A stretch of DNA of 64,000 nt from Oceanobacillus massiliensis str. N'diop (lineage in GTDB: Bacteria > Bacillota > Bacilli > Bacillales > Amphibacillaceae). Under the pieces are notes generated by a model. It was not told the DNA's origin. It did not search any database and worked only from the letters and a program-made list of their open reading frames with translations. The position numbers and the translations under genes are program-made. Within the stretch, counting starts at the first letter, position 1. Each line of letters starts with the position of its first letter. The stretch lies in contig NZ_HE610978.1 in NCBI RefSeq assembly GCF_000285495.1, forward strand, positions 382,031 through 446,030. Direction: 5' to 3'. Below, in pieces: positions 8,922 to 17,624 of this stretch.

Positions 8922-9357
8922 ATGTCAAAAAAGCAACAATCATTAGATATTACACACTTAGATGAACTTCATACCACGGGAGCTGGTTATGACATCCTGC
9001 GTTATGTTGGCTTACCGGAATTGCTCGGACAGGAGAAAGATACACTGTCATATTTCATAGGGAAAAGTCTTGCGAGAAAATTTGATATGAAAACATTGGA
9101 AGATATCTATCTGATGTTTGAAAAGATGGGCTGGGGCAAGCTAGAGCTCGTAAAACAAAAAAGAGGAATTTATCTTCCATCTTTTATCCGATTCAGTTGT
9201 ACTTCGGCTGAAAGCTCCATTTGAAGTTGATTTTCGTTTGGAGGCCGGTTTTTTAGCCGAATCGGTACAGCTGACTGAAGGTATTGAATGTGAATGTGTG
9301 GAAGAAATCAATCACAGAATCAATCAGGTAGAGTTTACGGTAGTATTTACCCGCTGA
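8922..9357 (+). pseudogene. yslB: YslB (DUF2507) with a one-base frameshift
   Basis: Residues 1-77 read as a YslB homologue (LDELHTTGAGYDILRYVGLPELLG, then YFIGKSLARKFD and FEKMGWGKLELV). After the run of six A at 9157-9162 the homologous frame is +1: EEFIFHLLSDSVVLRLK, FRLEAGFLAESVQL and a stop at 9355-9357. With one A removed the protein is 144 residues, close to B. subtilis YslB (about 148), and the join is seamless. As written the frame stops early at 9224. This is either a homopolymer error or a recent mutation. It is convergent with uvrC, and a large hairpin terminator lies between them. Confidence 0.85.
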
Positions 9358-9413
9358 TTCTGGCATTCAGGGCGCCGCAAATAAAACAAGCGCCGAAACC
9401 GCCGGCTTAAATG

Positions 9414-9469
9414 AAACTGCACCCCAAATTGTCAGCCTTATACAGCCAACAATTAGAGGTGCAGTTTTT
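9414..9469 (+). terminator. Two-tier hairpin terminator between yslB and uvrC
   Basis: An outer 10-bp stem (AAACTGCACC/GGTGCAGTTT) and an inner AATTGT/ACAATT stem precede TTTTT on the plus strand. It abuts the uvrC stop codon at 9470 and may also stop minus-strand transcription. Confidence 0.8.
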
Positions 9470-11248
9470 CTATTCCTGTCTATTTAAATGGTTTAAAATT
9501 TCATTGGCTGTATTTTTCGGTATACCCAGCTTTGTGATATCTGTTACATTTGCCTTTCTGATTTCATTTACCGATTTGAAATGGGTAAGCAGAAGCTTCC
9601 TTCGCTTCTCGCCAATCCCCGGTATTTTATCCAATTCGGATTGAAACAGGCTTTTCCCCCTTAGCTGTCTGTGAAAGCTAATCGCAAAGCGATGCACTTC
9701 ATCCTGTATACGCTGCACGAGATAAAACTCCTGTGATTGTCTCTCAAGCTGGACGATAACAGGCGGCATCCCAAACAGCAATTCACTTGTTTTATGCTTA
9801 TCATCCTTTGCAAGCCCTGCAAGCGGAATGCTGAGTCCCAGCTCATTTTCCAGTACATCAAGCGCTGCAGACATTTGGCCTTTCCCGCCATCCACAAAAA
9901 TAAGATCCGGCAATGGCAGATTTTCTTTCAGTACTCTACTGTATCTTCGACGAATTACCTCCCGCATTGTTTCATAATCATCCGGACCTTTAACATCTCT
10001 GATTTTATACTTCCGGTATTCTTTTTTATTCGGTTTCCCGTCTTCAAAGACAATCATCGCTGAGACAGGATCCGTACCTTGTATATTCGAATTATCAAAT
10101 GCCTCTATTCGATGAGGCATTTCAATGTTGAGCCTTGCCCCCAGTTCTTCTACTGCCTTTATGGTCCGTTCCTCATCTCGCTCGATCAGCTGAAATTTCT
10201 CGTTTAAAGCAATCTTGGCATTTTTGGTTGCCAACTGCACCAGCTCTTTTTTGCGTCCTCTAAGTGGTGTGTGCACATTGATTTCCAGAAGTTTTTCAAG
10301 TATCTGATCATCCGTACCAATCGGCACAAGAATCTGTTTCGGTTTGATATGATTTTCATGCAAATAGAATCTGCCAATAAAGCTGAGAAATGTTTCTTCA
10401 TGATCATCAAAGAATGGGAATACAGAAACATCCCTCTCTATCAATTTCCCCTGCCTGATAAAGAAAACCTGGATACACATCCAGCCTTTATCATAGCTGT
10501 AGCCAAATATATCTCTATCTACAAGGTCATTCATTGTCATTTTCTGCTGAACCATTACCGATTCGATGTGCTGAATTTGGTCTCGTAGTTCTTTCGCCCG
10601 TTCGAAATTCAACTGTTCACTCGCCTCAAGCATTTTCGCTTCGATATTTTTGCGTATATCTTTATATCCACCGTGAAGAAAGGAGGCTATTTCCTGGACG
10701 ATTCGATGGTATTCAGCCGCAGTCGGAGGTTTTTCACTGCATGCCATGCATTGATGCATATGAAAATAGAGGCAAGGCCGTCCTGGCGGATTATTGCATT
10801 TCCTTAATGGATATAACCGATCAAGCAGCTTTTTTGTTTCCCTTGCGGCTATAACATTGGGATATGGACCAAAGTACTTCCCCTTATCCTTTCTAACCTT
10901 TCGGGTAATCAGCAGACGCGGATGTCTCTCCGATGTGATCTTAAGATATGGATAGCTTTTATCATCCTTTAGCATGACATTATATTTCGGATCGTGTTTT
11001 TTAATCAGATTCATTTCCAGAATCAATGCTTCCATCTCTGAAGATGTCACGAAGTACTCGAAGTCCTCTATTTCCTGAACAAGACGTTGTGTTTTACGGT
11101 CATTCGCTCCTCTGAAGTATGACCGAACCCTGTTTTTAAGCATCTTGGATTTGCCAACATATATTATGGTGCCATGTCTGTCCTTCATCAAATAACAGCC
11201 AGGCTGTGCTGGCAGTATCGCCAGCTTCCCCTCAATTTTTTCATTCAT
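9470..11248 (-). CDS. uvrC: Excinuclease ABC subunit C
   Basis: UvrC makes the two incisions in nucleotide excision repair. The 592-residue protein contains the GIY-YIG nuclease (about 12-92, [19 protein letters not shown]), the UVR domain that contacts UvrB (about 200-236), and the RNase H-like endonuclease domain beginning at [20 protein letters not shown]. It ends in a tandem helix-hairpin-helix ([17 protein letters not shown]). The ATG at 11248 has an AAAGGAATTGAC upstream. It lies downstream of trxA on the same strand, separated by a terminator, as in other Bacillaceae. Confidence 0.97.
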   Translation of the reverse strand: MNEKIEGKLAILPAQPGCYLMKDRHGTIIYVGKSKMLKNRVRSYFRGANDRKTQRLVQEIEDFEYFVTSSEMEALILEMNLIKKHDPKYNVMLKDDKSYPYLKITSERHPRLLITRKVRKDKGKYFGPYPNVIAARETKKLLDRLYPLRKCNNPPGRPCLYFHMHQCMACSEKPPTAAEYHRIVQEIASFLHGGYKDIRKNIEAKMLEASEQLNFERAKELRDQIQHIESVMVQQKMTMNDLVDRDIFGYSYDKGWMCIQVFFIRQGKLIERDVSVFPFFDDHEETFLSFIGRFYLHENHIKPKQILVPIGTDDQILEKLLEINVHTPLRGRKKELVQLATKNAKIALNEKFQLIERDEERTIKAVEELGARLNIEMPHRIEAFDNSNIQGTDPVSAMIVFEDGKPNKKEYRKYKIRDVKGPDDYETMREVIRRRYSRVLKENLPLPDLIFVDGGKGQMSAALDVLENELGLSIPLAGLAKDDKHKTSELLFGMPPVIVQLERQSQEFYLVQRIQDEVHRFAISFHRQLRGKSLFQSELDKIPGIGEKRRKLLLTHFKSVNEIRKANVTDITKLGIPKNTANEILNHLNRQE

Positions 11249-11275
11249 AGTTATGTCAATTCCTTTTATTTCTTC

Positions 11276-11310
11276 AAAAATCCCTTGTTACATCAGCAAC
11301 AAGGGATTTT
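11276..11310 (-). terminator. Terminator after trxA
   Basis: The stem AAAATCCCTTGTT / AACAAGGGATTTT with an 8-base loop is followed by a T-run on the minus strand. It lies between trxA and uvrC. Confidence 0.9.
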
Positions 11311-11365
11311 CTAGTTTCTTCATATTATACACTTTTTAAATAAATTACCAAAGCTTTTGTACTTA

Positions 11366-11680
11366 TTAGGCGTGCTTATTGATTAGATCTGTCAATGCTT
11401 CCTTTGGTTGGAAACCGATTACCTGATCAACAACATTGCCATCTTTAAACAATAGTAAAGTTGGAATACTCATAACACCGAATTTACCGGCAGTTTCCTG
11501 ATTTTCATCAACATCCAATTTTACGATTTGTACTTTTTCTTCCATTTCTCCATCAATTTCTTCTAAAACCGGAGCGATCATTTTACAAGGTCCACACCAT
11601 GGAGCCCAGAAATCAGCTAATACAAGGCCTTTAGAAGTTTCATTTGTGAAGTTTTGGTCAGTTACATGTTTAATAGCCAT
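11366..11680 (-). CDS. trxA: Thioredoxin
   Basis: This 104-residue general cytoplasmic disulfide reductase has the redox site WCGPC with Cys29 and Cys32, the buried Asp in LADFWAPW, and the cis-proline turn SIPTLLLF. The start is ATG 11680, behind AGGAGG at 8 bases; eight upstream codons in frame are not part of the protein. A TATACT -10-like hexamer lies about 65 bases upstream, without an obvious -35. In Bacillus trxA is essential and stress-inducible. The neighbours uvrC and etfA are conserved. Confidence 0.98.
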   Translation of the reverse strand: MAIKHVTDQNFTNETSKGLVLADFWAPWCGPCKMIAPVLEEIDGEMEEKVQIVKLDVDENQETAGKFGVMSIPTLLLFKDGNVVDQVIGFQPKEALTDLINKHA

Positions 11681-11822
11681 TATCTTATACCTCCTAAAAA
11701 TCAATATTAAGTGAAGCTTAGTATGAGTATATCATCGTACGTATATACTTCCTAATAGTTTGCTTGATAATACAAAAATCCGCTCCCCGACCTGTCTTTG
11801 TTCAAACGGTCGAACATGCAGC

Positions 11823-11910
11823 AAAAAAGACCTGATCCTGAGGCGCTCCAGAAGTTAGATCGTTCACTCTTGCTTCTGGGGCAGTAACCTCGCTTTCATC
11901 AGGTCTTTTT
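11823..11910 (-). terminator. Large branched-stem terminator after etfA
   Basis: The outer arms AAAAAGACCTGAT and ATCAGGTCTTTTTT enclose an inner GAGG/CCTC pairing and a CCAGAAG/CTTCTGG stem, giving an 88-base rod. It starts 10 bases after the etfA stop and ends in TTTTTT on the minus strand. Confidence 0.85.
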
Positions 11911-11920
11911 GCGGCTCTTG

Positions 11921-12892
11921 TTATTTCAGCTGTTTGATTTCTTCTATCAATAGAGGAATTACCTCAAATAAATCCCCGACAATTCCGTAATCTGCTACAT
12001 TGAAAATATTGGATTCCGGGTCTTTGTTGATAGCGACAATTACTTTCGAATTGGACATGCCCGCAAGATGCTGAATAGCCCCGGATATACCGACCGCAAT
12101 ATAGAGATCAGGTGTTACGACCTTTCCAGTCTGCCCGATTTGCAATGCATAATCACAGTATTCGGCATCACATGCACCACGGGAGGCTCCAACCGCACCG
12201 CCCAATACATCAGCAAGTTCATATAATGGTTTGAACCCCTCTGCACTTTTAACTCCGCGTCCACCCGCAACAATTACACTGGCTTCCGACAAATCGACAC
12301 CTTTTGATGCTTTACGAACGACTTCTTTTACGACTGTACGAATGTCAGTGACATCAACATCTTTCACACTCACATTTCCTGTACGGGATTCATCCTTTTC
12401 GAGCGGGGCAATGTTATTTGGCCGGATGGTTACAAAGGTCATTCCACTTTTGATGATTTTCTTCTCAAAAGCTTTTCCCGAATAGATTGGCCGGACGAAT
12501 ACCGGCTGATCTCCGCCCGATTCAACCGCTACCGCATCGGAAATAAGTCCTGTCTGCAGTTTACCTGCCAGCTTAGGTGTTAAATCCTTCCCAATGGATG
12601 TATGGCCCATTACGATACCGGCCGGTGATTCTTCATGGATAATTGCCAGGATTGCTTGCCCATAGCCTTCAGATGTATACGTTTTCAAATTTTCATGCAT
12701 AACTGTGGTTACTCTATCTGCTCCGTATTGTATCAATTCTTTTGCCAAACCTTCCAGATTTCCATCCCCAACCAGGATACCAACGATTTCTGCCTCTGAA
12801 CTGATCTGCTTTGCGGCTGCGATAGCTTCAAAAGAGACATTACGAAGCTCGCCTTCCCTTACTTCCCCAATAACCAATAGTTTGTCACTCAT
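11921..12892 (-). CDS. etfA: Electron transfer flavoprotein, alpha subunit
   Basis: EtfA, with EtfB, accepts electrons from acyl-CoA dehydrogenases and passes them to the membrane quinone pool. The 323-residue protein has an N-terminal domain (1-190) and the FAD-binding C-terminal domain, with VIVAGGRGVKSAEGF, GASRGACDAEY, QIGQTGKVVTPDLYIAVGISGAIQH and the terminal NKDPESNIFNVADYGIVGD. ATG 12892 is chosen over 12898 because the GAGAGGAG box is only one base from the earlier ATG. It is the last gene of the lcfA-fadR-fadB-etfB-etfA operon. Confidence 0.97.
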   Translation of the reverse strand: MSDKLLVIGEVREGELRNVSFEAIAAAKQISSEAEIVGILVGDGNLEGLAKELIQYGADRVTTVMHENLKTYTSEGYGQAILAIIHEESPAGIVMGHTSIGKDLTPKLAGKLQTGLISDAVAVESGGDQPVFVRPIYSGKAFEKKIIKSGMTFVTIRPNNIAPLEKDESRTGNVSVKDVDVTDIRTVVKEVVRKASKGVDLSEASVIVAGGRGVKSAEGFKPLYELADVLGGAVGASRGACDAEYCDYALQIGQTGKVVTPDLYIAVGISGAIQHLAGMSNSKVIVAINKDPESNIFNVADYGIVGDLFEVIPLLIEEIKQLK

Positions 12893-12925
12893 GTTCATGC
12901 TCCTCTCACTGCACCTGTATGTCTT

Positions 12926-13699
12926 TTATAAAACTTTCTTTTCATTTTTTAGCAATGAAACCAATTCTTTAACCTGCTCTTTCATTTCCCCTTCCAGAAC
13001 CCTGCCTGCTTCCTTTTCAGGTGGGAGGAAAATCTCTAAGGTTCTCGTTTTGGCCTCTACATCATCTTCATCCAAGTCCAAATCATCAATCTCAAGTTCT
13101 TCCAGCGGTTTCTTTTTCGCTTTCATGATTCCGGGCAGTGACGGATAGCGAGGCTCATTTAGCCCCTGCTGGCAAGTAACAAGCAATGGCAGGCTCGTCT
13201 CAATGATTTCTGCATCACCTTCAACGTCTTTTTCCAGCAGCACCGTATTTCCGTCAATTTTCAGGCTTGTAATCGTTGATACATATGGAAAACCAAGAAT
13301 TTCGGCAAGTCTTGGGCCAACCTGACCGCTTGCTTCATCAATTGCGACATTCCCCGCAAGGATAAGGTCGGCATTCTTATCGTCCAAATAGGCTGCAAGT
13401 ATTTTAGCTGTCGTATACTGATCGCCTTCTTCAAGGTCTTCTTCCGTATTGACCAACACAGCTTTATCTGCTCCCATTGCCAAAGCAGTCCGCAGCTGTT
13501 TCTCTGAATCCTCATCACCGATTGTTATGACAGTTACTTCACCGCCATGGATATCCCGCTGATTGATCGCTTCCTCAATCGCATATTCATCGTAAGGATT
13601 AATGATAAATTCAACACCATCATCCTCAATTTTTCCGTCAGAAACAGAAATCTTTTCCTCTGTATCGAAGGTCTTTTTTAATAGTACATAAATATTCAT
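12926..13699 (-). CDS. etfB: Electron transfer flavoprotein, beta subunit
   Basis: This 257-residue partner of EtfA has the nucleotide-binding alpha/beta fold. Recognisable segments are NPYDEYAIEEAI, VTVITIGDEDSEKQLRTALAMGADKAV, the GNVAIDEASGQVGPRLAEILGFP block and, in the recognition loop, LPLLVTCQQGLNEPRYPSLPGIMKAKKKPL, split here across two helices. The C-terminal arm that wraps EtfA is present. It starts 22 bases after fadB and is followed by etfA after 33 bases. It belongs to the FadR-controlled beta-oxidation operon. Confidence 0.97.
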   Translation of the reverse strand: MNIYVLLKKTFDTEEKISVSDGKIEDDGVEFIINPYDEYAIEEAINQRDIHGGEVTVITIGDEDSEKQLRTALAMGADKAVLVNTEEDLEEGDQYTTAKILAAYLDDKNADLILAGNVAIDEASGQVGPRLAEILGFPYVSTITSLKIDGNTVLLEKDVEGDAEIIETSLPLLVTCQQGLNEPRYPSLPGIMKAKKKPLEELEIDDLDLDEDDVEAKTRTLEIFLPPEKEAGRVLEGEMKEQVKELVSLLKNEKKVL

Positions 13700-13721
13700 C
13701 TGGCATCCTCCTTAACTCTTT

Positions 13722-14495
13722 CTATTTATCTTGGAAATTTGGCTTTCGTTTTTCCAGAAATGCATGGACTCCTTCTTTGGCATCTTCTGAACCGAAGATA
13801 TCACCAAATGCCTTTGCCTCTGCTTTGATGCCTTCGGAAAATTGTCCTGTTTTCGCAAATGGAATCAGATTCATGATTTGTTGGATGGCAGGTTTACTCT
13901 TAGCTGCTATCTTTTCTGCCAGTTTAACGGATTCAGCAATCAGTTCTTCTTCGCCAGCGACACTGTTTGCGAGGCCGCATCTAACCGCTTCTTTCCCGTT
14001 GATTGGTTCCCCTGTAAGTATCATCTCATAGGCTTTGGCTGTTCCAACATAACCAGGCAATCGCTGTGTCCCAGCAAAGCCCGGTATAATTCCGAGTGTC
14101 ATCTCAGGCAATCCCAGTACTGCACTTTCCGTTACTATACGGATATGGCAGGACATTGCTAGTTCAAGACCTCCTCCCAGCGCTGCACCATGGATTGCAG
14201 CAATAACCGGAATCGGAAAGGCTTCAATCCGATCAAAGAGCTCCTGCCCGTTCCTCGATAGCGACTCGTAATCGGAGGAATGCTGCAAATTTGTGAATTC
14301 TTTTATGTCCGCACCAGCAGAGAAGAACTTTCCTTCACCATGCAGTACAATAGCTTTCACCATTTTATCCTTTTCAATCAAATCCAGTTTTTCGCTTAAG
14401 TCGTTCAATAGTTTACTTGATAATGCATTCGCCGGCGGACTCTGGATAGTTAAAAATGCAATCTCTTTTTTTGCTTCATATGAAATAGTCCCGAT
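13722..14495 (-). CDS. fadB: Enoyl-CoA hydratase (fatty-acid oxidation), apparent ATC start
   Basis: This crotonase-fold enzyme hydrates trans-2-enoyl-CoA. Key parts are the substrate block PPANALS (20-26 with the start used here), GKFFSAGADIKEF for the oxyanion hole, GAALGGGLELAMSCHIRI, and the EDAKEGVHAFLEKRKP tail. The first ATG/GTG/TTG in frame is a TTG at 14408, which would delete the substrate block. Upstream of it the conserved N-terminus GTISYEAKKEIAFLTI is open back to a GGGGAGAGGAAG box. Six to seven bases after that box stands ATC at 14495, where the family Met falls, giving 257 residues, the usual length. A non-canonical start or a base error is likely. Confidence 0.88.
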   Translation of the reverse strand: MGTISYEAKKEIAFLTIQSPPANALSSKLLNDLSEKLDLIEKDKMVKAIVLHGEGKFFSAGADIKEFTNLQHSSDYESLSRNGQELFDRIEAFPIPVIAAIHGAALGGGLELAMSCHIRIVTESAVLGLPEMTLGIIPGFAGTQRLPGYVGTAKAYEMILTGEPINGKEAVRCGLANSVAGEEELIAESVKLAEKIAAKSKPAIQQIMNLIPFAKTGQFSEGIKAEAKAFGDIFGSEDAKEGVHAFLEKRKPNFQDK

Positions 14496-14539
14496 TATCT
14501 TCCTCTCCCCTCTATTCCTTTATGAATGGATCTTTTCCA

Positions 14540-15127
14540 TTATCTTGCAGATGATAATGCGCCTGTTAATAATGCATGGACCTCCGGAACCTGACTGATC
14601 AAATCGTACTTTTGTTCTTTCATTACCCAATTTGTAACAATCTCATCTAAGGTACCAAATATCATTTGCCTAACCAGTCGGACATTCAGATCGGATCTGA
14701 ACAGTTTCTCCTCCATTCCTTCTTTAACAATACTATCGATTTCTTTTAAATAAGGTTTCAGTACTTTATTGATTTGAAGACGAAGCGCATAATTGGATTG
14801 CCTTAACTCCAATTGTGTGACGATGGCGAGGTCATAATCCGCTGACAGCTGACTGAAATGCATTTCAATCAGCGTACGTAATTTTTCCTCTGCATTTTGT
14901 TTCTTACTTGTGGATTCAGCAATCTTTTCAATAAACTGCCCCATTTTCTCTTCAAATACGGATACAAGTACATCCTCCTTATTTTTAAAATAAAGATAGA
15001 TGGTCCCATCTGCAACACCGGCAGCTTTGGCAATCTTGGAAACCTGTGAACCATGGTAGCCGTTTGCAGCGATTACTTTGACGGCAGCTTCGATAATCTG
15101 ATTGTATTTCGGTTTATTATTTTTCAT
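14540..15127 (-). CDS. fadR: FadR, TetR-family regulator of fatty-acid degradation
   Basis: This 195-residue repressor represses beta-oxidation genes and is released by long-chain acyl-CoA. The N-terminal TetR helix-turn-helix is at about 7-53 (IIEAAVKVIAANGYHGSQVSKIAKAAGVADGTIYLYFKNKEDV, given here as one domain), followed by an all-helical ligand domain. The start at ATG 15127 is supported by AAGGAG at 8 bases; the upstream 18 codons are not family sequence. A near-perfect FadR operator lies 36 bases upstream, so the gene is probably autoregulated together with fadB-etfBA. Confidence 0.95.
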   Translation of the reverse strand: MKNNKPKYNQIIEAAVKVIAANGYHGSQVSKIAKAAGVADGTIYLYFKNKEDVLVSVFEEKMGQFIEKIAESTSKKQNAEEKLRTLIEMHFSQLSADYDLAIVTQLELRQSNYALRLQINKVLKPYLKEIDSIVKEGMEEKLFRSDLNVRLVRQMIFGTLDEIVTNWVMKEQKYDLISQVPEVHALLTGALSSAR

Positions 15128-15162
15128 GATTTTCTCCTTAGATGAGTTCAAACTTCTAAAAA

Positions 15163-15180
15163 TGAGTGAATAGTCATTCA
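15163..15180 (-). promoter_or_regulatory. FadR operator
   Basis: TGAGTGAATAGTCATTCA matches the B. subtilis FadR consensus TGAATGAATAnTCATTCA at all but one base. It lies between lcfA and fadR. Confidence 0.85.
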
Positions 15181-15240
15181 TAAATTAATTGTATCTTCAA
15201 CAGATAATTCTGTCAATATTAAGCATGTCCTATTTTCTTT

Positions 15241-15264
15241 TAAAAAAAGAGCACGGGGCTCAAA
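15241..15264 (-). terminator. Weak terminator at the end of lcfA
   Basis: GAGC/GCTC with a 5-base loop, overlapping the lcfA stop, is followed on the minus strand by seven T. The stem is short, so partial read-through into fadR is expected. Confidence 0.5.
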
Positions 15265-16957
15265 CGGTCTTGGTGGCTTCCAGCTTCTTCGTCTCTTCAT
15301 CAACCAGTTTTCTTCTTAAAATCTTACCTACCGCTGTTTTGGGCAGTTCATCCCGGAACTCATATATCCTCGGAACCTTGTAAGCGGCAAGCGCTTGCCT
15401 GCAATAGTCATTAAGTACTTCTTCCGAAATCATGAAGCCCTCCTTCAAAACGATAAATGCTTTGACTGTTTCTCCGCGATATGGATCGGGAATTCCGGCA
15501 ACAACAGCCTCTTGAACAGCTTCATGTTCATATAGCACTTCTTCCACTTCTCTTGGATAGATATTATATCCCCCTGCTATAATCATGTCTTTCTTGCGAT
15601 CGACGACAAAGAAATAGCCTTCTTCATCCATATAGCCAAGGTCTCCAGTAAATAACCAGCCATCTTTTAAAACATTTTCTGTCTCTTCCTTGTTGTTCCA
15701 ATACCCTTGCATGATTTGCGGCCCTTTAACCGCAATTTCTCCCACTTCTCCCACTTCCGCTTCCGTTCCATCTGAATCCATCTTAAAGATTTTGCAATCG
15801 GTATCCGGCCATGGAACTCCAATACTTCCATTCACCCTGTTTTCCCAAACAAAATTCGCATGTGTTACTGGCGAGGATTCCGTCAAGCCATAGCCTTCAA
15901 CAAGTTTACCGCCGGTTATCTCCTCAAACTGTTCCTGCACCTCCAATGGGAGCGGTGCCGATCCACTCAGACATGCTTCAATGGAAGAGAGATCATATTT
16001 TTTTATATCAGGATGATTCAATAATCCCACGTAAATGGTTGGTGCACCAGGAAACAAGGTCGGCTTTTGCTTTTCGATTGCCTTCAGTACATCAAGTGTA
16101 TTGAACTTCGGCATCAGTATCATTTTAGAACCTTGCTTAATCGAAAAGTTCATCACGGTTGTCATCCCATAAACATGGAAAAAAGGCAATAGACCTAGTA
16201 CGACTCCCTGCCGATCATTTGTCTTATATAGCCAGGATTCGCACATTTGCACATTTGCAGTCAGGTTGAAATGTGTCAGCATTACTCCCTTGGGATGTCC
16301 CGTAGTGCCTCCCGTATATTGCAGCAATGCAAGGTCCTCTTCCGGATTGATCACAACTTCCAGATAATCCTCAGAAGATTTTTCCATTAATTGCTGCCAA
16401 ACATGTGTATCATTGCTTGCCTCTACTTTTATGACCATATTGTATTCTTTTTTCTGGATAAATGGATAGATAAGATTTTTCGGAAAGGGAAGATGGTCTT
16501 TTATGCCGGTAACGATTAAATGCTGAAGGGACGTGTTCAGTTTTACTTTTGATACTCTAGGAAGCAAAATATCCAAGCAGATGATTACCGTCGACTCTGA
16601 ATCGTTCAATTGATATTCCAGCTCACGTTCCGTATATAGCGGATTCGTCTGAACAACAATTCCGCCTGCCATCAGAATACCATAATAACTGATTACTGCC
16701 TGCGGAGAGTTTGGCAGCATTATCGCCACCTTATCACCTTTCCTTACCCCAATTGACTGTAAATAGTTCGCCATTTTCTTAGAAAGTGTATACAATTCAC
16801 CATAAGAAATTTCTTTACCCATAAAATGAAGCGCTTTCTTTTTCGGATAGCGTGCTGCGCTTTCCAAGAGATACGAATACAATGGTTTCTTATCATAATG
16901 CAGAGACGGGGGTATTTCACTCGGATAATGATTATGCCACTTACGGATGAAGTCCAT
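15260..16957 (-). CDS. lcfA: Long-chain fatty-acid CoA ligase
   Basis: This 565-residue adenylate-forming enzyme activates fatty acids to acyl-CoA for beta-oxidation. The AMP-binding signature YTGGTTGHPKGVMLTH is near residue 215-230, followed by EGYGLTESSPVTH, the GWLFTGDLGYMDEEGYFFVVDRKKDMI hinge (several motifs) and the C-terminal lysine in PKTAVGKILRR. ATG 16957 has AAGGAGGAAT upstream. It is the first gene of the lcfA-fadR-fadB-etfBA operon. A TATAAT box about 40 bases upstream and a 15-bp inverted repeat precede it. Confidence 0.96.
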   Translation of the reverse strand: MDFIRKWHNHYPSEIPPSLHYDKKPLYSYLLESAARYPKKKALHFMGKEISYGELYTLSKKMANYLQSIGVRKGDKVAIMLPNSPQAVISYYGILMAGGIVVQTNPLYTERELEYQLNDSESTVIICLDILLPRVSKVKLNTSLQHLIVTGIKDHLPFPKNLIYPFIQKKEYNMVIKVEASNDTHVWQQLMEKSSEDYLEVVINPEEDLALLQYTGGTTGHPKGVMLTHFNLTANVQMCESWLYKTNDRQGVVLGLLPFFHVYGMTTVMNFSIKQGSKMILMPKFNTLDVLKAIEKQKPTLFPGAPTIYVGLLNHPDIKKYDLSSIEACLSGSAPLPLEVQEQFEEITGGKLVEGYGLTESSPVTHANFVWENRVNGSIGVPWPDTDCKIFKMDSDGTEAEVGEVGEIAVKGPQIMQGYWNNKEETENVLKDGWLFTGDLGYMDEEGYFFVVDRKKDMIIAGGYNIYPREVEEVLYEHEAVQEAVVAGIPDPYRGETVKAFIVLKEGFMISEEVLNDYCRQALAAYKVPRIYEFRDELPKTAVGKILRRKLVDEETKKLEATKTV

Positions 16958-16971
16958 TTTACATTCCTCCT

Positions 16972-16986
16972 TATAGTTATACTATA
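16972..16986. promoter_or_regulatory. Inverted repeat in the lcfA leader
   Basis: TATAGT-TAT-ACTATA is a perfect 6-bp inverted repeat between the probable -10 box (TATAAT, minus strand) and the lcfA ribosome binding site. It differs from the FadR consensus. It may be an operator for another regulator. Confidence 0.35.
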
Positions 16987-17040
16987 ATCATTATACCGAT
17001 TAATTTCTATTTTTTGAAATTTTATTAATTTTTATTTCAA

Positions 17041-17121
17041 TTACAGCAAGTAAAAAATTCCTACAACCATAAAAACGATTGCTACAACAAGCAGAATCTT
17101 TGCTAAACGATCCAATACCAT
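17041..17121 (-). CDS. 26-residue hydrophobic small protein
   Basis: A short open frame encodes MVLDRLAKILLVVAIVF followed by MVVGIFYLL and a TAA stop. It is one membrane helix with a short basic N-terminus. GAGGGAGGAA stands 7-8 bases before the ATG, a much better ribosome site than chance would give. It begins 15 bases after the yshE stop and before lcfA, on the same strand, so it is probably translated from the yshE transcript. I do not recognise a family. Possible roles are a partner or regulator of the membrane protein YshE; this is inference. Confidence 0.6.
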   Translation of the reverse strand: MVLDRLAKILLVVAIVFMVVGIFYLL

Positions 17122-17136
17122 TGTCTATTCCTCCCT

Positions 17137-17544
17137 CTAACCAATGCTCGCGCCAATTACAAATGCTAAGCCGGCAGATATCATCATGGAGATGAAGCCA
17201 ACCGCATTATTTCCTTTGCCGATTTCCTCATCGATTTTCATGAATGGTGTTAGAAATTCGAATATCAAATAGCCAACCAGCAATAATATATAGCCGAATA
17301 CGCCCCAGCCAATAGATTGAAGCAGTGTATCGTTGTGTTCTATCGAATAACGGAAAATCGTTGCAATACCAAATATCTTCCCGCCTGTTGCCATCGCAAC
17401 TGCAAAATTCCCTTTTTTAATTTCTTCCCAGTTCTTATATGATGTCAGCAGTTCAAATATAGCGAGAAAAACAAGTGTGCAAAGTATAACCACACTATAG
17501 CGGGCAGCAGTTACAACAATGATATTTTCCCAAAACCCTTCCAC
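17137..17544 (-). CDS. yshE: YshE-like UPF0719/DUF350 membrane protein
   Basis: This 135-residue integral membrane protein has four predicted helices (about 10-32, 50-70, 76-98, 112-134) and the family segment SYKNWEEIKKGNFAVAMATGGK, here in two pieces: a loop and a helix start. The start is probably the GTG at 17544, because AAAGGATGACTGAA lies just before it and the next residues (EGFWEN) align with the family N-terminus; longer ATG starts exist at 17553 and 17568. Function is unknown. It sits between mutS2 and lcfA as in B. subtilis. Confidence 0.88.
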   Translation of the reverse strand: MEGFWENIIVVTAARYSVVILCTLVFLAIFELLTSYKNWEEIKKGNFAVAMATGGKIFGIATIFRYSIEHNDTLLQSIGWGVFGYILLLVGYLIFEFLTPFMKIDEEIGKGNNAVGFISMMISAGLAFVIGASIG

Positions 17545-17576
17545 TTCAGTCATCCTTTCCCAGTACATTATGTAGT

Positions 17577-17600
17577 TTCTGCCCCCACGCGGGAGCAGAA
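17577..17600 (-). other. Hairpin between mutS2 and yshE
   Basis: TTCTGC-T-CCC pairs with GGG-G-GCAGAA. No T-run follows on the minus strand, so it is more likely an RNA-stabilising or attenuating hairpin than a full terminator. Confidence 0.4.
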
Positions 17601-17624
17601 GTTATTTCAATTCGCTTCAAAAGC

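Noticed and set aside
9150-9170. Programmed ribosomal frameshift in yslB
   Set aside because: The shift needed is the loss of one base in reading (+1 type), there is no slippery heptamer of the -1 type and no stimulatory structure, and other genes in the window show the same kind of homopolymer fault.
13777-14162. Plus-strand frames opposite fadB
   Set aside because: They are shadows of the coding strand, without start signals.
14406-14408. TTG 14408 as the fadB start
   Set aside because: It would remove the conserved N-terminal strand and the PPANALS substrate block, and it has no ribosome site.
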